From Roseovarius marisflavi (GTDB lineage Bacteria; Pseudomonadota; Alphaproteobacteria; Rhodobacterales; Rhodobacteraceae), in contig NZ_FRBN01000009.1 in assembly GCF_900142625.1 (NCBI RefSeq), positions 1 through 64,000 on the forward strand: a stretch of 64,000 nt of DNA. Reading direction: 5' to 3'. Under the pieces are notes generated by a model. That model saw nothing but the letters and a program-made list of their open reading frames with translations. It was not told where the DNA came from and did no database searches. The position numbers were made by a program, and so were the translations under genes. Below are positions 33,439 through 42,797 of this stretch, piece after piece. Positions within the stretch are counted from its first letter, which is position 1. Each line of letters starts with the position of its first letter.

Positions 33439-33715
33439 TGGTCTTCTCCATCAGGGATTGATAAAAAACTTCGGCAAGTCCGATTCCCCCATTCCGCACC
33501 ATTTGCAGGGCAAGCGCCTCGCGGTGAAACGAGGCAAACTGATCCTCGCCCGCGCTGCCGCTAAAGGAATTTTCCTGTTCGCCAAACCCCGCAGATTTAA
33601 GCATTTCCGCCAGAAAACTTGCCTCCAGACGTTCTGCGGCGTCTCGCATTGGCGTGCTCTGACCGGGGGCAAACACCGGACGGTTGATTGGCGGGATTGG
33701 TAAAGAATCTGTCAC
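33428..33715 (-). CDS. flgJ: Rod-binding protein (FlgJ N-terminal-domain type)
   Basis: This 95-residue protein is a single rod-binding domain without the muramidase part found in enteric FlgJ. The signature is RLEASFLAEMLKSAGFG, followed by SFSGSAGEDQFASFHREALA, and MVRNGGIGLAEVFYQSLM. I chose GTG 33715 because GAGG precedes it; a long upstream extension is antisense to fliK and spurious. It probably caps or scaffolds rod assembly in the periplasm. It is divergent from fliK and overlaps the flgN-like gene. Confidence 0.8.
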   Translation of the reverse strand: MTDSLPIPPINRPVFAPGQSTPMRDAAERLEASFLAEMLKSAGFGEQENSFSGSAGEDQFASFHREALALQMVRNGGIGLAEVFYQSLMEKTNDT

Positions 33716-33763
33716 GGGATTACCTCGAATTGCGCAAACTAATTCCAATAAGAGCCCAAAGCG

Positions 33764-33778
33764 GTAAAGAAGCAGTAA
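33764..33778. promoter_or_regulatory. Possible CtrA-like site between flgJ-like gene and fliK
   Basis: GTAA at 33764-33767 and GTAA at 33775-33778 are separated by exactly seven bases, resembling the CtrA arrangement TTAA-N7-TTAA with the same G-for-T change as the site before the motB stub. It lies between divergent flagellar genes. It is suggestive, not conclusive. Confidence 0.3.
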
Positions 33779-33829
33779 CCAGCTTTTGACATGCTCGGCA
33801 CAACGCGGAAGAAATCCCGGAGCCTCAAC

Positions 33830-35161
33830 ATGCTGATACCACTGATTGCCAATGGCCCCCTCCAAGGCCCGCCTCCCACGCCAATCGCTGGTCATGGCGC
33901 GGCCCAAGACCCTGCCAGCCAAACGGCAAAACAAGACACCAAAGATACCTTTGGCGCGCTCTTTAGCGAAGGTGACATGGCAAAGAAGCCCTCGGCAGTG
34001 GCGCAAGAGACGGGCATACCCGTTGATGGCGAAACCCCGGAGGATGAAATCGGACTCGAGGGTAGTGCGGATCAAGACACCGACTTCGAAACCGAGCCTG
34101 ACGTGGCCCCTGGCCTGATCACAAGCGATCAGGACGACGCCCCAGACCGCACCGAGACCGCCACTTTGGTGGCCCCAAATCGGTTTGATCCAGACACCCA
34201 GAACGATCTGGGCAAACAGGTCTCGCAAAACCCAGAGCTCCGAAACGTCAAAGCCAACCAAGATACGAATCTGGAGACTGTGGAAAACATGGTGCCGGAT
34301 CAGGAAGGGCCCGCGACCCCGGCCGCCCCTGCGGCCAATAGAAATGTGGCCGTTCCAACGACGGGTCCAGCGGAACAGACGCCGATTGAGGGGGCAAAGG
34401 CACAGCCTTTGGCCGCAAGCGCCGCGGCAATCATCGCCAAAACCGCAGAAAACAGCACAAACCTGTCCAAACGCGGTCAGGCAAGCGCGCTTGCCGAGAT
34501 TGCTTCTGCCGAGCGCTCGCTGGATCAAACCGCCAAAACCGACCGCCTGACCATGCCCAGCGCACCGGTACATGCGGCGAATGCTCCGCCCGTCTTGCCC
34601 CCGCAACATGCCAAACCGGCGCCATTTCCCAAAAGCCTGACCACCGAGGTCGAGGTCTCAGCTCTGGATGACAAACCTATTGCTTTCGAGGCACGCACCT
34701 TGGGGGCAAGCAGCGCCGCAATGGCGGTTCCCACCCAGGCACTTGCCCAACGCGCCGACCTGCCGCAACACATCGCGATGCAGATCGCCGCCGCCGCACA
34801 GCGCGGTGGGGCCGGTCGCCCGATCGACATTGTCCTGAATCCCGCAGAACTTGGGCCGGTACGCCTTAGTCTTGCGTCGGCCGACGGGGTGATGAGCGTG
34901 ACGGTGATCGCCGAGCGCCCGGAAACGCTCGACCTGATGCGCCGACATATTGATACGCTGGCGCAGGAATTCCTGAATATCGGCTATGGAAAAGCGCAGT
35001 TTTCCTTTGGCGGCGGCCAGTCCGGCCAAACCGGGCAGAAGCACAGCGATACCAGTCATTCGCCAGCAGGCGGCTCAGGCCCCCAAGCGCCAATTACCGA
35101 AACGCCAAATCTTCACCACACCCCGATCCTGATCTCGGATCGCCTTGATATCAGACTTTAG
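33830..35161 (+). CDS. fliK: Flagellar hook-length control protein (FliK)
   Basis: The 443-residue protein has a long low-complexity N-terminal and central region rich in Ala, Pro, Gln and Asp, then a compact C-terminal Flg_hook domain (IDIVLNPAELGPVRLSLAS, VIAERPETLDLMRRHIDTL, YGKAQFSFGGG). FliK measures the hook and switches export specificity. ATG 33830 has GGAG at a suitable distance; ATG 33791 in frame is an alternative. It lies immediately before flgD in the same direction. Confidence 0.88.
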   Translation: MLIPLIANGPLQGPPPTPIAGHGAAQDPASQTAKQDTKDTFGALFSEGDMAKKPSAVAQETGIPVDGETPEDEIGLEGSADQDTDFETEPDVAPGLITSDQDDAPDRTETATLVAPNRFDPDTQNDLGKQVSQNPELRNVKANQDTNLETVENMVPDQEGPATPAAPAANRNVAVPTTGPAEQTPIEGAKAQPLAASAAAIIAKTAENSTNLSKRGQASALAEIASAERSLDQTAKTDRLTMPSAPVHAANAPPVLPPQHAKPAPFPKSLTTEVEVSALDDKPIAFEARTLGASSAAMAVPTQALAQRADLPQHIAMQIAAAAQRGGAGRPIDIVLNPAELGPVRLSLASADGVMSVTVIAERPETLDLMRRHIDTLAQEFLNIGYGKAQFSFGGGQSGQTGQKHSDTSHSPAGGSGPQAPITETPNLHHTPILISDRLDIRL

Positions 35162-35173
35162 AAAGGGCTCCTT

Positions 35174-35857
35174 ATGGATGTCACCTCTGCCACTCAATCC
35201 GCCGCAACCGGCACGGCAAACACCGCACCCAATGCCAACGCCAATGGCCAGAGCGGTGGTGCGCTCAATTCGGATTTCGAAACTTTCCTGAAAATGCTGA
35301 CCACCCAAATGCGCAATCAGGATCCGCTCAACCCCGTCGACTCTGCGGATTTCGCGGTGCAACTGGCCACCTTTTCGACGGTAGAACAGCAGGTGCAAAC
35401 CAATGACCTTCTTGGCGGTCTGGGCGCACGCCTGGACACGCTCGGCATGGGACAGCTTTCCGGCTGGATCGGGATGGAGGCGCGCGCCGACGTGCCGGTC
35501 AACTTCAAGGGTTCTCCCGTCACCCTCAACGCCGAGGTGGACCCGGCAGCGGATGCCGCCGAACTCGTTGTGACCGACGCGCAGGGCGTGATCGTTCAGC
35601 GCCTGGATATCCCGGCGCAAAGCGGGCGCGTTGAATGGTCCGGCCTTGATCCGGCGGGTATTCCGCTGCGCAACGGGACGTATAACGTCTCTGTCCATTC
35701 CATGTCACAGGATGCAACCATCGCGCGCCACGATGCCCAGGTCAGCGGCCGCATCACCGAGGCCCGGCTTGACGGGGGCGAAATCAACCTTGTAATGGAA
35801 AACGGCCAGACCGTCGCCGCCTCGCAGGTTCTTGGCCTTCGACCGCCCGAATCCTGA
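35174..35857 (+). CDS. flgD: Flagellar hook-capping protein (FlgD)
   Basis: The 227-residue protein has the FlgD N-terminal domain signature (FLKMLTTQMRNQDPLNPVD and FAVQLATFSTVEQQVQTN), and a C-terminal part with the FlgD Ig-like core (SGRVEWSGLDPAGIPLRNGTY). FlgD caps the growing hook. It starts 12 bases after fliK, so the two are co-transcribed. Confidence 0.93.
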   Translation: MDVTSATQSAATGTANTAPNANANGQSGGALNSDFETFLKMLTTQMRNQDPLNPVDSADFAVQLATFSTVEQQVQTNDLLGGLGARLDTLGMGQLSGWIGMEARADVPVNFKGSPVTLNAEVDPAADAAELVVTDAQGVIVQRLDIPAQSGRVEWSGLDPAGIPLRNGTYNVSVHSMSQDATIARHDAQVSGRITEARLDGGEINLVMENGQTVAASQVLGLRPPES

Positions 35858-35930
35858 TCTGTGACTTGCCTGCCGGGGCCGGAGCGCATAGCGTCTGGCA
35901 ACCTTCGGCCCAAGCAGCAGGATCAGGCAA

Positions 35931-36833
35931 TTGCAGGCCACCCTTTCAGATTGCGCACGTGACGGGCTGGCCGAACTGGTCGCGGCACGCGGCCTGAGCG
36001 CCGCAGCGGCACGTTGGGTTGCACTTGACGGCGGGCGCACCAACCAAACCTGGCGCGTGGCGGACGGTACACGCCAAATTGTTGTGAAGCTCTTTGCAAA
36101 AGACAGCCAAAACCCACTTTTTCCTAACGATCCAGCACGCGAAATCCGGGCGTTGCGCCACCTTGCGCACCACAACCTTGCGCCACGGCTTGTTGATCAC
36201 TTTGCTACCCCATTTGGCCAATGCGTCATCTATGAACACCTCAGGGGCCAGACCTGGGAGACCGACCCGGCGCCGGTGGCAAGACTACTGAAACGACTGC
36301 ATCGTCTTGATGCGCCGACGGGCCTGCGCGCGGCCCCCGATGGCAGTCTCGCCTTGCGCCGTCATGGCGATATGATTCTTGAATTATGTCCAAGATCAGC
36401 AGCAGATTGGGCCCGCGACCTCATGCCGAGAACAAAAATTCCACCAATTGGCACCACCTGCCTGTTGCATGGTGATCCGGTCCCCGGAAATATAGTCGGT
36501 GAGGGATCTGACTGGCGCTTGATTGACTGGCAATGCCCGGCGGCGGGCGACCCCTGCGAGGATATTGCAATCTTTCTGTCCCCGGCGATGCAATTGGCCT
36601 ATCGCGGCACAGCCCTTTGCGAGGCTGAGAAAACCGCCTTTCTGGATGCTTATGATGACGTTGATATCATGAAACGGTACAACACTGTTGCCCCTTGGTA
36701 TCACTGGCGCATGCTGGCCTATTGCCTGTGGCAACAGGCCAAGGGTGACCCAGAGGCAGAGAACCGCGCCATGGCCGAAGCCGAGACCCTTGAGCGTCTC
36801 TTAACAGGATCAGACGGATCGGGTTCCCGCTGA
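35931..36833 (+). CDS. Aminoglycoside/choline-kinase-like phosphotransferase
   Basis: This 300-residue protein shows the kinase-like fold: GGRTNQTWRV at the nucleotide loop, a lysine in QIVVKLFAK, the catalytic loop LLHGDPVPGNIV and metal-binding LIDWQCPAAGDPCEDIA. These resemble choline/ethanolamine kinase and APH families. TTG 35931 is the probable start. Its substrate is unknown and it stands alone between flagellar genes and the convergent ubiB. Confidence 0.75.
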   Translation: MQATLSDCARDGLAELVAARGLSAAAARWVALDGGRTNQTWRVADGTRQIVVKLFAKDSQNPLFPNDPAREIRALRHLAHHNLAPRLVDHFATPFGQCVIYEHLRGQTWETDPAPVARLLKRLHRLDAPTGLRAAPDGSLALRRHGDMILELCPRSAADWARDLMPRTKIPPIGTTCLLHGDPVPGNIVGEGSDWRLIDWQCPAAGDPCEDIAIFLSPAMQLAYRGTALCEAEKTAFLDAYDDVDIMKRYNTVAPWYHWRMLAYCLWQQAKGDPEAENRAMAEAETLERLLTGSDGSGSR

Positions 36834-36853
36834 TTTGTTTGTGGTGGATCAAC

Positions 36854-36877
36854 CGCTGCTGCCCATGGGCAGCAGCG
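36854..36877. terminator. 24-bp perfect palindrome between convergent genes
   Basis: CGCTGCTGCCCATGGGCAGCAGCG is perfectly symmetric and lies between the convergent phosphotransferase and ubiB genes. In RNA it would form a strong hairpin on both strands and could act as a bidirectional terminator, though no long T-run follows. Confidence 0.55.
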
Positions 36878-36885
36878 CGCACATT

Positions 36886-38418
36886 CTACGTATAGAGTGT
36901 CAGAGCGAACATCGCTGCGGCCCCGGCAACAGCCCCCAAAAGCGCCCAAAGACCGTTTCGCGGCCAGCCAGAGCTCGCGGACTGCGCATCCGGCATGGAT
37001 TGGCGAATCAGGGCGTCTTCCACAAGCTTGGGCAGGCGCGGGCCATAGCGCGACAAAACCGCTGCCGTGCGCCCAAGATCGCGCAACACAGCGCGCGGGC
37101 CGATGGTGGACTTGACGTAATCCTCGACTACCGGCTTGGCGACCTGCCAGATGTTGATCTGCGGATAAAGCGAGCGGGCAACGCCCTCGACCACAACCAT
37201 CGTGCGTTGCAGCAGGATAAGCTCGGTCCGGGTTTCCATGCCAAACCGCTCTGTCACTTCAAATAGATAGCTCAGCAGGCTTCCCATAGAAATCTTGCTG
37301 GCATCCATGCCGAAGATCGGCTCGCCCACGGCCCGCAACGCGCGTGCAAAGGCATCGACATCGCGATCGGCGGGCACATAACCAGCCTCGAAATGCACCT
37401 CGGCGACCCGGCGATAATCGCGGCGGATAAATCCGTAAAGGATCTCGGCATAAACCCGGCGGGTATATTCGTCGATATGCCCCATGATGCCGAAATCATA
37501 GGCGATGATATCGCCATTGGCCGCCACCTTAAGGTTGCCCTGATGCATATCGGCGTGAAAATACCCGTCGCGCAGCGCGTGATTGAGGAAAAGCTGAAGC
37601 ACCCGCTCGCCAAGAACGGCCCGGTCATGCCCGGCCTCATCAAGCGCCGCATTATCCCCAAGCGGAAGCCCATCCGCCCAGGCCATCGTCATGATCCGGC
37701 GCGACGACAGGTCCCACTGCACCGCTGGAAGCTGAAAGCCCGCATCATTGCCGGTATTGGCCGCAAATTCTGAGGCTGATGACGCCTCAAGCCGCAAATC
37801 AAGCTCGCCCATAACGACACCCTCGAAATGCGCGATCACCTCGGTCGGGCGCAGACGGCGGGCGCCGGGGGCCAGAATCTCGATGGTGCGCGCCGCGAAA
37901 TAGAAGGCGTCGATATCGCGGCGAAAGGCCCGTTCGATGCCGGGCCGCAGCACCTTGATCGCCACCGCCGTGCCATCCTCGCGCAGGCGTGCCTTGTGGA
38001 CCTGCGCAATCGAGGCCGCCGCGACGGGCGGGCTAAAATCATCAAACAGCGCCTCGACCGGCTGGCCAAGTTCCTGCGCGATGCTGCGCTTGGCGATCTC
38101 GACAGAAAACGGCGGAAGCTTGTCCTGAAGCACCCGCAATTGCTGGGCCAATTCGTCGCCCACAAGATCGGGGCGCGTCGACAGTATCTGACCAAACTTG
38201 ATATAGGCAGGCCCAAGCGCCGTCAGCGCGCGCGGCGCAGGCGGCGTTTCGGGATCGCCCTTGTAGCCCAACCACTGAAACGGCCAGGCCAGAAACCGCA
38301 TCGTGCCCCGCACCAATGGCGGTGCCTCGAAGGCATCCATGATAAGCCCCATCGCGCCGGTCCGCTCAAGCGTGGCACCGGTGCGAATAAGCCGCAAAAT
38401 ATTATGGGGTCCGCGCAT
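36886..38418 (-). CDS. ubiB: Ubiquinone biosynthesis protein kinase-like UbiB
   Basis: The 510-residue ABC1/ADCK-family protein supports ubiquinone biosynthesis. It contains KFGQILSTRPDL, the KxGQ-type motif and the alanine-rich loop (PVAAASIAQVHKA) characteristic of UbiB, the lysine in AIKVLRPG, HADMHQGN and DFGIMG. Two C-terminal hydrophobic stretches near the end form the membrane anchor. It is 2 bases from the ubiE end, and the two are clearly co-transcribed from the ubiE side. Confidence 0.95.
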   Translation of the reverse strand: MRGPHNILRLIRTGATLERTGAMGLIMDAFEAPPLVRGTMRFLAWPFQWLGYKGDPETPPAPRALTALGPAYIKFGQILSTRPDLVGDELAQQLRVLQDKLPPFSVEIAKRSIAQELGQPVEALFDDFSPPVAAASIAQVHKARLREDGTAVAIKVLRPGIERAFRRDIDAFYFAARTIEILAPGARRLRPTEVIAHFEGVVMGELDLRLEASSASEFAANTGNDAGFQLPAVQWDLSSRRIMTMAWADGLPLGDNAALDEAGHDRAVLGERVLQLFLNHALRDGYFHADMHQGNLKVAANGDIIAYDFGIMGHIDEYTRRVYAEILYGFIRRDYRRVAEVHFEAGYVPADRDVDAFARALRAVGEPIFGMDASKISMGSLLSYLFEVTERFGMETRTELILLQRTMVVVEGVARSLYPQINIWQVAKPVVEDYVKSTIGPRAVLRDLGRTAAVLSRYGPRLPKLVEDALIRQSMPDAQSASSGWPRNGLWALLGAVAGAAAMFALTLYT

Positions 38419-38420
38419 TC

Positions 38421-39164
38421 CTAGATTTTCCAGCCCGAATGCAGACAGGCAATCCCAAGGCTGAGATTGCGGTATTTCGCATTCTCGAAGCCCGCATCGC
38501 GCACCATCTGAAGGAATGTGTCCTGATCCGGAAACTGGCGGATCGATTCAACGAGATACTGATAACTGCCCCGGTCGTTCGCGATCATCTGACCCAGACG
38601 CGGAATGATGTTGAAGGAATAAAGATCATAGACCTTCTGCATCATGTCATTGGGGATCTGGCTGAATTCCAGAACCATCAGCCGTCCACCGGGCCGGAGC
38701 ACGCGAAACGCCTCGTTCAGGGCCTCTTGCGGGCGGGTGACATTCCGGATGCCAAAGCTGATTGTGTAGGTGTCAAAGGTGTTATCCTCGAACGGCAGGG
38801 CCATCGCATCGCCCACCACCCAATCGAGGCTTGCGGCCATCTGTTCGGCCTCGGCGCGTTTGCGCCCCTCGATCAGCATCTGTTCGGTCAGGTCAAGAAC
38901 GGTCGCATGACCGCTTCCGGCGCGGTCGAGAAACCTAAAAGAGATATCGCCGGTGCCCCCCGCCACATCCAAAAGCTTTTGACCGGCGCGCGGCGCAAGC
39001 CAATCCATCATCGCATCCTTCCAGATGCGGTGGATGCCCATGCTCATGGCGTCGTTCATCACGTCATATTTGCTGGCCACATTGCCGAATACACCGCGCA
39101 CGCGCCCGGCCTTTTCGGCCTCGGGCACGGTTTCAAATCCGAAATGGGTGGTTTTGTCGCTCAT
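38421..39164 (-). CDS. ubiE: Demethylmenaquinone/2-methoxy-6-polyprenylbenzoquinol methyltransferase UbiE
   Basis: The 247-residue SAM-dependent enzyme performs the C-methylation in ubiquinone synthesis. Motifs are [27 protein letters not shown] (SAM binding), SFGIRNVT and the C-terminal [14 protein letters not shown]. It is divergent from mutM with an 86-base gap, which must hold both promoters. Confidence 0.96.
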   Translation of the reverse strand: MSDKTTHFGFETVPEAEKAGRVRGVFGNVASKYDVMNDAMSMGIHRIWKDAMMDWLAPRAGQKLLDVAGGTGDISFRFLDRAGSGHATVLDLTEQMLIEGRKRAEAEQMAASLDWVVGDAMALPFEDNTFDTYTISFGIRNVTRPQEALNEAFRVLRPGGRLMVLEFSQIPNDMMQKVYDLYSFNIIPRLGQMIANDRGSYQYLVESIRQFPDQDTFLQMVRDAGFENAKYRNLSLGIACLHSGWKI

Positions 39165-39250
39165 GGGTCTTGCCGTTCCTTGCTATGGCTCTTCTTATAG
39201 AGCGACGGGGCCGGGTTACAATGCGCCCCTTTTGCAAGATTAGGTCAGAT

Positions 39251-40102
39251 ATGCCCGAATTACCCGAGGTCGAGACAGTGCGCCGCGGCCTTGCCCCGGT
39301 GATGAAAGGCGCGGTGATCGCGCGCGCCGATATCAACCGCCCCGATCTGCGATGGCCATTCCCGGCGAACATGGCCGCGCGCCTTGCCGGGCAAAAGGTT
39401 CTCGGTCTCCGGCGGCGTTCGAAATATATCCTCGCCGATCTGGCCTCTGGTGAGACGCTCCTGATCCATCTCGGCATGTCGGGTCGGATGCTGATTTCGG
39501 GCGATCCCCTGGGGAAATTTGTCCACGATCACCCCGTCCCGGAAAAACACGATCATGTCGTGTTTCACATGGACAACGGCGCGCGGATCACCTTCAACGA
39601 TCCGCGCCGCTTTGGCGCGATGGATCTGATGGACACGGCCACCACAGAGACGCACCCGCTTTTGGCCAAACTGGGGCCAGAGCCATTGGGCAACAGTTTT
39701 GACGAAACCTACCTGACCGAGGCCCTCAAGGGGCGCAACACGCCGATCAAATCCGCCCTTCTGGATCAGCGAATCGTTGCGGGCCTCGGCAATATCTATG
39801 TCTGCGAAACCCTCTTTCGGGCGGGAATTTCGCCCAAACGACGCGCCGGCATGATTTCCGCAAGCCGCGCCGCACGCCTTGTTCCGATCATCCGCGAGGT
39901 GCTTGGCGATGCCATTCTGGCGGGGGGATCATCCCTGCGGGATTTCCGCCAGGCCTATGGCGAACTGGGTTATTTCCAACACAATTTCGATGTTTACGAC
40001 CGCGAGGGCGAGCCCTGCCGTCGCACCGCATGTACGGGCCATATCACCCGCGTCGTGCAATCGGGGCGATCCAGCTTCTATTGCCCCCTATGCCAAAGAT
40101 AG
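39251..40102 (+). CDS. mutM: Formamidopyrimidine-DNA glycosylase MutM
   Basis: The 283-residue repair enzyme begins [13 protein letters not shown], where the N-terminal Pro after Met removal is the catalytic nucleophile. It also has [17 protein letters not shown] and a C-terminal zinc finger (CRRTACTGH and CPLCQR). The finger spacing C-x4-C differs from the canonical C-x2-C. ATG 39251 is required because the catalytic Pro must be residue 2. It removes oxidised purines such as 8-oxoguanine. Confidence 0.96.
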   Translation: MPELPEVETVRRGLAPVMKGAVIARADINRPDLRWPFPANMAARLAGQKVLGLRRRSKYILADLASGETLLIHLGMSGRMLISGDPLGKFVHDHPVPEKHDHVVFHMDNGARITFNDPRRFGAMDLMDTATTETHPLLAKLGPEPLGNSFDETYLTEALKGRNTPIKSALLDQRIVAGLGNIYVCETLFRAGISPKRRAGMISASRAARLVPIIREVLGDAILAGGSSLRDFRQAYGELGYFQHNFDVYDREGEPCRRTACTGHITRVVQSGRSSFYCPLCQR

Positions 40103-40166
40103 GTTGAACCGGCGGCTCACAGTGGTAATGAATCAGGTCTGACGGAAACAAGCGAAAGCAGATTTC

Positions 40167-40943
40167 ATGGCCTATGAGACGATCATCGTCGAAATAGAAG
40201 ACCACGTAGCCCTCATCAAACTTAACCGGCCGGACGCGCTTAATGCGCTCAACGATCAACTCATGTCAGAGCTGGCCACCGCCCTTGGTGAGGCGCAACA
40301 AAACGACAAGGTACGCTGTATCGTGTTGACCGGCTCGGAAAAGGCATTCGCCGCCGGGGCCGATATCAAGATGATGAGCGAGAAAAGCTTTGTCGATGTC
40401 TTCACCGAAGACCTGTTCACACCAGACAGCGAGGCGATCACCCGGATTCGCAAGCCGATCATCGCCGCCGTGTCCGGCTATGCCCTTGGCGGCGGCTGCG
40501 AGCTTGCGATGATGTGCGATTTCATCATCTGCTCGGACACTGCCAAATTTGGCCAACCCGAGATCAACCTTGGCGTCATCGCCGGTCTTGGCGGCACCCA
40601 GCGCCTGACGCGCTTTGTCGGCAAATCCAAGGCGATGGACATGAACCTGACCGGGCGCTTCATGGATGCCGAAGAGGCAGAGCGCTCTGGCCTTGTAAGC
40701 CGCGTCGTGCCTGCCAAAAAGCTGATGGAAGAGGCGATGAGTGCCGCGCAGAAGATCGCGGAAAAGTCGATGATCACGGTGATGGCGGCCAAAGAGGCGG
40801 TGAACCGGTCCTACGAGACAACGCTGCGCGAAGGTCTTTTGTTCGAGCGCCGCGTGTTCCACTCGCTGTTTGCCACCGAAGACCAGAAAGAGGGCATGGC
40901 GGCCTTCACCGAAAAACGCCAGGCCCAGTTCCGCGACAAGTAA
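40167..40943 (+). CDS. Enoyl-CoA hydratase
   Basis: The 258-residue crotonase-family enzyme has [13 protein letters not shown], the oxyanion-hole segment [25 protein letters not shown] with the first catalytic Glu, and a second Glu in [14 protein letters not shown]. It hydrates 2-enoyl-CoA in fatty-acid or phenylacetate-type degradation. In many Rhodobacterales this gene lies between mutM and rpsT-dnaA; here neither rpsT nor dnaA follows. Confidence 0.92.
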   Translation: MAYETIIVEIEDHVALIKLNRPDALNALNDQLMSELATALGEAQQNDKVRCIVLTGSEKAFAAGADIKMMSEKSFVDVFTEDLFTPDSEAITRIRKPIIAAVSGYALGGGCELAMMCDFIICSDTAKFGQPEINLGVIAGLGGTQRLTRFVGKSKAMDMNLTGRFMDAEEAERSGLVSRVVPAKKLMEEAMSAAQKIAEKSMITVMAAKEAVNRSYETTLREGLLFERRVFHSLFATEDQKEGMAAFTEKRQAQFRDK

Positions 40944-40966
40944 CGCAGTCGGCTTATCAAGGAAAG

Positions 40967-40996
40967 CGGGCGGGGGTATATCCCCCGCCCGTTATT
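40967..40996 (+). terminator. Intrinsic terminator after the enoyl-CoA hydratase gene
   Basis: Arms CGGGCGGGGG and CCCCCGCCCG form a ten-base-pair hairpin around a five-base loop, followed by a short TTATT tract. It separates this gene from the convergent sugar-kinase gene and probably works in both directions. Confidence 0.8.
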
Positions 40997-41028
40997 GTCT
41001 GCGCCGACGCTCAGGTCCCGAATGAGGG

Positions 41029-42015
41029 CTAGATCAGGCCCGCGTCGCGGAACATCGCCTTTACATCCGCCTCGGGGCGCGCGCCGTAATGGCCGATCAC
41101 CTCGGCCGCCGCGATACAGCCCATCCGCCCCGAGACCTCAAGCGTCTGGCCCGTCGCCACCCCGTAAAGGAACCCGGCAGCAAACTGATCACCGGCCCCC
41201 GTGGCATCCACCGGCACCACTTCCTGCACCGGCACCGACACGCTCTGGTCGCCCTCGACGACAACCACGTCATGACCGGACCGCGTGCACACGATAAGCC
41301 CGCTTTCCGCCGCCGCCTGCTCTAGGGCCGCGCCAAGATCTTCGGTCTGATAGAGCGATTTCCACTCGTGCTCGTTGCCGAACACGATGTCGAGCTCGCG
41401 CACCAGCTGGCGGAAATCATCGCGGTGCCGATCCACGCAAAACGGGTCAGACAACGAAATCGCCGCCCGTCCACCGCCCGCGCGACAGGCCCGCGCCGCC
41501 GCAAGAAACGCCTCTTTGCCCTGCGGTTTGTCGTAAAGATACCCCTCAAGGAACAGCAATTGCGCCCCTCCGGCCACCTCATCGGGCACATCATCCGGGC
41601 CAAGATCGGTGGAAATCCCGAGATAGGTATTCATCGAGCGTTCACCATCCGGCGACACGAAGATCATCGAGCGCGAGGTCGGCCCTTCGCCGCCCGCGAC
41701 CGGCTCGTTCACAAATGTGGTGCCAACATCCGTCAGGCTGGACGCGTAATAGCGGCCCAACTCGTCATCGCGCACCCGCCCGATAAACGCGGTTGAGAGA
41801 CCAAGCGCACCAAGCCCCGCAATCGTATTGGCCGCCGACCCGCCCGGCATCTGAGTGCGGTTTTCCATCGCGCCATACAAGAACTCGCCGCGCTCTTCGT
41901 CAATCAGCTGCATAACGCCTTTGTCGATGCCCATCCGCGACAGAAAGCTGTCGTCGCATTGGCTGATTACATCGACGATAGCGTTTCCAACGCCGACGGC
42001 CTGATATTTTGTCAT
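41029..42015 (-). CDS. PfkB-family carbohydrate kinase, adenosine-kinase-like
   Basis: The 328-residue kinase has the two PfkB signatures: the N-terminal glycine-rich GGSAANTIAGL and the C-terminal DATGAGDQFAAGFLYG containing the catalytic Asp. The length and the GNAIVDVISQ opening match alphaproteobacterial adenosine-kinase-type proteins. The substrate is probably a nucleoside or a sugar. Its start overlaps the nth stop by four bases, so the pair is coupled. Confidence 0.88.
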   Translation of the reverse strand: MTKYQAVGVGNAIVDVISQCDDSFLSRMGIDKGVMQLIDEERGEFLYGAMENRTQMPGGSAANTIAGLGALGLSTAFIGRVRDDELGRYYASSLTDVGTTFVNEPVAGGEGPTSRSMIFVSPDGERSMNTYLGISTDLGPDDVPDEVAGGAQLLFLEGYLYDKPQGKEAFLAAARACRAGGGRAAISLSDPFCVDRHRDDFRQLVRELDIVFGNEHEWKSLYQTEDLGAALEQAAAESGLIVCTRSGHDVVVVEGDQSVSVPVQEVVPVDATGAGDQFAAGFLYGVATGQTLEVSGRMGCIAAAEVIGHYGARPEADVKAMFRDAGLI

Positions 42016-42656
42016 AGGTTTTTATCCTCGAATTCACATAAGTCACGAATGATACAGGTGGCACAAAGCGGCTTGCGCGCCTTGCAGGTATAGCGCCCAT
42101 GCAGGATCAGCCAGTGATGCGCATGAAGCTGATAATCGGCGGGAATATTGTCTTCGATCGCGCGCTCGACCGCATTCACATCCCGGCCCGGACAAATCCC
42201 GGTACGGTTACCGATGCGGAAAATATGGGTGTCCACCGCCTGCGCGGGCATATGCCACCACATGTTCAGAACCACATTGGCGGTCTTGCGCCCGACCCCC
42301 GGAAGCGATTGCAGCGCCGCGCGCGAATTGGGCACCACGCCGTCATAGTCTTCGACCAGTATCTTCGACAGCTTCATCACATTCCTGGCCTTGTTGCGAT
42401 AAAGCCCGATGGTCTTGATATGCTCGATCAGGGCCTCTTCACCCAGATCCAACATCTTTTGCGGCGTATCGACGATCTTGAAGAGATCATGCGTGGCGCG
42501 GTTCACACCCACATCGGTGGCCTGCGCCGAAAGCGCCACCGCGACCAAGAGCGTATAGGCGTTGACATGGTCAAGCTCGCCCTTGGGCTCGGGGTCGGCG
42601 GCGTGAAACCGGCCAAAGATCTTGCGGATCCTGTGATAATCAAGTTGCGCTACCAT
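42012..42656 (-). CDS. nth: Endonuclease III (Nth)
   Basis: The 214-residue base-excision enzyme has the helix-hairpin-helix LPGVGRKTANVVLN with the catalytic Lys, the catalytic Asp in AVDTHIFRI, and a C-terminal iron-sulfur cysteine set (CKARKPLCATCIIRDLC). It removes oxidised pyrimidines. The start at 42656 gives the usual length; the long antisense extension upstream is spurious. It is divergent from an alkylation-repair gene. Confidence 0.95.
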   Translation of the reverse strand: MVAQLDYHRIRKIFGRFHAADPEPKGELDHVNAYTLLVAVALSAQATDVGVNRATHDLFKIVDTPQKMLDLGEEALIEHIKTIGLYRNKARNVMKLSKILVEDYDGVVPNSRAALQSLPGVGRKTANVVLNMWWHMPAQAVDTHIFRIGNRTGICPGRDVNAVERAIEDNIPADYQLHAHHWLILHGRYTCKARKPLCATCIIRDLCEFEDKNL

Positions 42657-42797
42657 GCAGGCCTTTTGCCGCAAGCCCCCGGCCCGCGCAATGGGCGTGA
42701 CCGGACTTTTGTCCACCATAGGCGCCCTCAATGCGCAATATCCGGGTCGCACGCGGGCGCGATGCTGGCTATCCTGCCTGAAACCGGAGGACTTTCG

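Noticed and set aside
40944-41028. Replication origin near the mutM/enoyl-CoA hydratase block
   Set aside because: dnaA is absent, the gap is only 85 bases and contains a terminator; no DnaA-box cluster is visible.
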